A stretch of 64,000 nt of DNA, taken from assembly GCA_018139225.1 (NCBI GenBank), contig JAGSNX010000005.1:124001-188000 (forward strand). The letters run 5' to 3'. Shown here piece by piece: positions 63,601 to 64,000 of the stretch. The notes under the pieces are model-generated. The model was not told the origin of the DNA. It ran no database searches and was given only the letters and a program-made list of their open reading frames with translations. Source of the stretch: Microvirga sp. SRT01. Its GTDB lineage: Bacteria; Pseudomonadota; Alphaproteobacteria; Sphingomonadales; Sphingomonadaceae. The number at the start of each line of letters is the position of its first letter. Position 1 is the stretch's first letter. Position numbers and translations under genes: made by a program.

Positions 63601-63696
63601 TGGCGATGCGATCAGGCACGTCGTGATCGCCGCCGAACTGACCGCACCCAACCGCCAGCGCCGAAAACGCAATCCGCTCGAATTACTCAAAGCCAC
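60682..63696 (-). CDS. TonB-dependent receptor for xylan-derived oligosaccharides (probable)
   Basis: Outer-membrane receptor of 1004 residues. After a basic start and signal peptide (ITTCLIASPASAQ) comes a Gln/Ala-rich linker, the TonB box DIIVTGSRI and a plug with GVGAIRTLTLLDGQRVVGA, VDVVNGGASASYGSDAVGGV and the barrel ending YRAGVRFNF. Plug details (LDGQRVV, ASYGSDAVGGVVN) are those of the outer-membrane receptors with two cysteine-rich loops common in sphingomonads. The GTG at 63696 is chosen because GGAG lies six bases upstream; frames starting earlier would read through the operator palindrome. A TTG six bases later is possible. Ligand is inferred from the surrounding xylan genes. Confidence 0.88.
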   Translation of the reverse strand: MALSNSSGLRFRRWRLGAVSSAAITTCLIASPASAQLPATQAQEQSGAAAATAADTVITTASPQDTVADPEAGAAQDIIVTGSRITTGGYTAPTPTTVIDASAIAANAQPNIFTTIAQLPSLQGSTGTATNTFSTSSGQQGLSSFSLRGVGAIRTLTLLDGQRVVGANVTGVPDISLFPQLLVKRVDVVNGGASASYGSDAVGGVVNFITDTRYQGVKGNVQGGITNYGDNEQVLVQLAAGTSFFEDRVHVVASTEYAREEGIGGGEFGIGLAGGRDWFRQSTLINRNVLNDGSPQYLFRDFAQPYNYTKFGLITAGPLQGTAFDQAGNPFQFQYGSNGTPARDAAGSVTGCFPGFCLGGDLSGNVDAGRSLQSRIQRVNSYGRIGFDWAPDNEIYFTGNIGQVKTRNQPVGGQNRPNLTIQCANPFVPALVQAACATAGITNFQYGTSNAALGNTQVHTDRRQYRFVAGAKGRQSVAGSDWTYDMYYEHGTNYSDIDVSNILLSNRFNQAINATTLNGAIVCANPVARAGGCQPLNIFGGNPSQQALDYIMPANGPYQRTRQTQDVISVNFSGSPFSLWAGPVSFAFGAEFRHEYYRVRADPYGAGIENTPNNAAYPFDPLLLPGGNNWYAGNYKNGQGAYSVKEAFVETNIPLLDSDGAGRANINGAVRVTDYSTSGTVWAWKVGGTWDLPIDGFRIRGVTSRDVRAPNLSELFAAPVTTTLPNFFDPFRNVNVLAIQNTIGNTNLTPEIARNSTAGIAFSDSKWLPGLSVSVDYYRIKIKDVISSLGAGDIVNLCFRNILPAGCSAFNLNNTNGPNFINVQAFNLASIDTEGFDIEASYRWQRPLGLPGNFTVRALATNIRKFVTDTGLPGTIPNDTAGVNTGSTPDWKWLAQQSYSNDDFSLLVQERWFSDGVLGNQYVECGAGNCPASTTTRPTIDQNFMPGAFYLDIGGSYNVTKEITAYFKVDNLLDRDPAKSPFFVNPALYDVYGRIYRAGVRFNF

Positions 63697-63719
63697 AATC
63701 CTCTCCCATCGATCCAGTT

Positions 63720-63770
63720 TGTCTCTGGTAACGTTACCAGAGACATCCCAGTGTCGAGCGGACATGTCAA
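63720..63770 (-). promoter_or_regulatory. Receptor promoter with perfect LacI-type operator
   Basis: Bases 63720-63745 form a perfect 26-bp palindrome whose core TGGTAACGTTACCA (63726-63739) is the ideal version of the sites at 45736 and 52835. On the gene strand TTGACA lies at 63770-63765, and a position 17 bp on (63747-63742) is a weak -10 region overlapping the operator. A repressor bound there would block the promoter, the standard LacI arrangement. The operator centre is about 36 bp ahead of the GTG start. Confidence 0.75.
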
Positions 63771-63900
63771 TACTCGGACAGGAAAAATCCTATATGATCG
63801 AACATTTGACCGTCGTGCAGAAGGCTGGGAGCCCGAGGATCGACGTGCCTGACCGACGCGCCGCGGCGGGTCGGACTGACGGACCTGACCCCGTTTTTCC
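63746..63900. other. Intergenic region upstream of the receptor
   Basis: Apart from the promoter above, the 155 bases between the operator and the next gene's stop show an AT-rich patch (63780-63810) and no gene. No T-run terminator for the gene to the right was identified. Confidence 0.4.
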
Positions 63901-64000
63901 TCAACCGAGCAGGATGCGGCGCGAGTCGCCCTCGGGATCGTCCACCATCCGGCTGTCGACATCGAAGACCATTGTCTGGCAGCGCGCCGGATCGCTTGCG
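63901..64000 (-). CDS. C-terminal end of a probable type-B carboxylesterase, partial
   Basis: Only the last 32 codons plus stop are inside the window; the rest lies beyond the right edge. The visible peptide contains CQTMVFDVDSRMVDDPEGDS and ends RRILLG. The TMVFD...VVDDP-like pattern is that seen at the C-terminus of type-B carboxylesterases (para-nitrobenzyl esterase group). If so, a role in removing acetyl, feruloyl or methyl groups from xylan would fit the locus. The call is tentative because no catalytic residue is visible. The gene is transcribed in the same direction as the receptor and 200 bp upstream of it. Confidence 0.45.
   Translation of the reverse strand, partial: ASDPARCQTMVFDVDSRMVDDPEGDSRRILLG

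Noticed and set aside
60637..63852. 1071-codon rightward frame opposite the TonB receptor
   Set aside because: No signal peptide or domain, and it runs through the LacI operator and the receptor start.
1..64000. CRISPR arrays, tRNA/rRNA genes, transposases or phage genes
   Set aside because: No regularly spaced repeats, cloverleaf-like tRNA sequences, or transposase or integrase motifs were seen in the window.

Overview
The window looks like the chromosome of a GC-rich alphaproteobacterium of the Sphingomonadaceae (Sphingomonas-like). The signs are very high third-position GC in every real gene, four large TonB-dependent receptors, many exported glycosidases, tightly packed operons joined by ATGA/GTGA overlaps, and short palindromic intergenic repeats. 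It reads as a carbohydrate-scavenging region. I saw no rRNA, tRNA, CRISPR, prophage or insertion sequence.

Layout. 1-3241 (-): TrmH/SpoU-type RNA methyltransferase, DHA2 drug exporter and HlyD/EmrA adaptor (cut by the left edge), translationally coupled. 3593-11858 (-): N-acetylglucosamine operon: CutC, GntR regulator, SIS-type GlcN6P deaminase, NagA, a PTS EIIA-HPr-EI fusion, a PTS IIC-IIB permease with a degenerate second IIB domain, and an L-rhamnose/L-fucose-type mutarotase. 12114-24466 (+), divergent: a TonB receptor, then coupled exo-glycosidases GH20, GH2, GH3 and GH29. Receptor, glycosidases and GlcNAc operon together fit capture and stepwise trimming of N-glycan-like oligosaccharides. 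24583-31377: IclR, FMN reductase, TetR/thioesterase pair, PRISE-type reductase/HxlR pair, RNase H-like protein and a COG2509-type flavoprotein. 31506-38532 (+): a stand-alone TonB receptor, then a DUF2946-like protein, a second receptor and a His/Met-rich PepSY protein that look like a metal (probably copper) uptake set. 38592-41933 (+): a GH18-like/NodB deacetylase/GT2 fusion. 42076-43608: a Gfo/Idh/MocA oxidoreductase and a small NIF3/CutA-like protein.

43659-64000 is a glucuronoxylan locus: IlvD/Edd-type sugar-acid dehydratase (XylD-like), GH35, fructuronate reductase, glucuronate isomerase, GH3, GH67 alpha-glucuronidase, a polytopic membrane protein, GH43 xylosidase, hexuronate-type MFS transporter, LacI regulator, TonB receptor and the end of a probable type-B carboxylesterase. 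Three sites in it share a 14-bp palindromic core (TGRTARCGYTAYCA) ahead of separate transcription units, so the LacI protein probably controls them together.

Some starts (GTG/TTG) were chosen by ribosome-binding site or by overlap with the neighbouring gene and are marked as such. No database search was run; family names rest on motifs, length and gene order.
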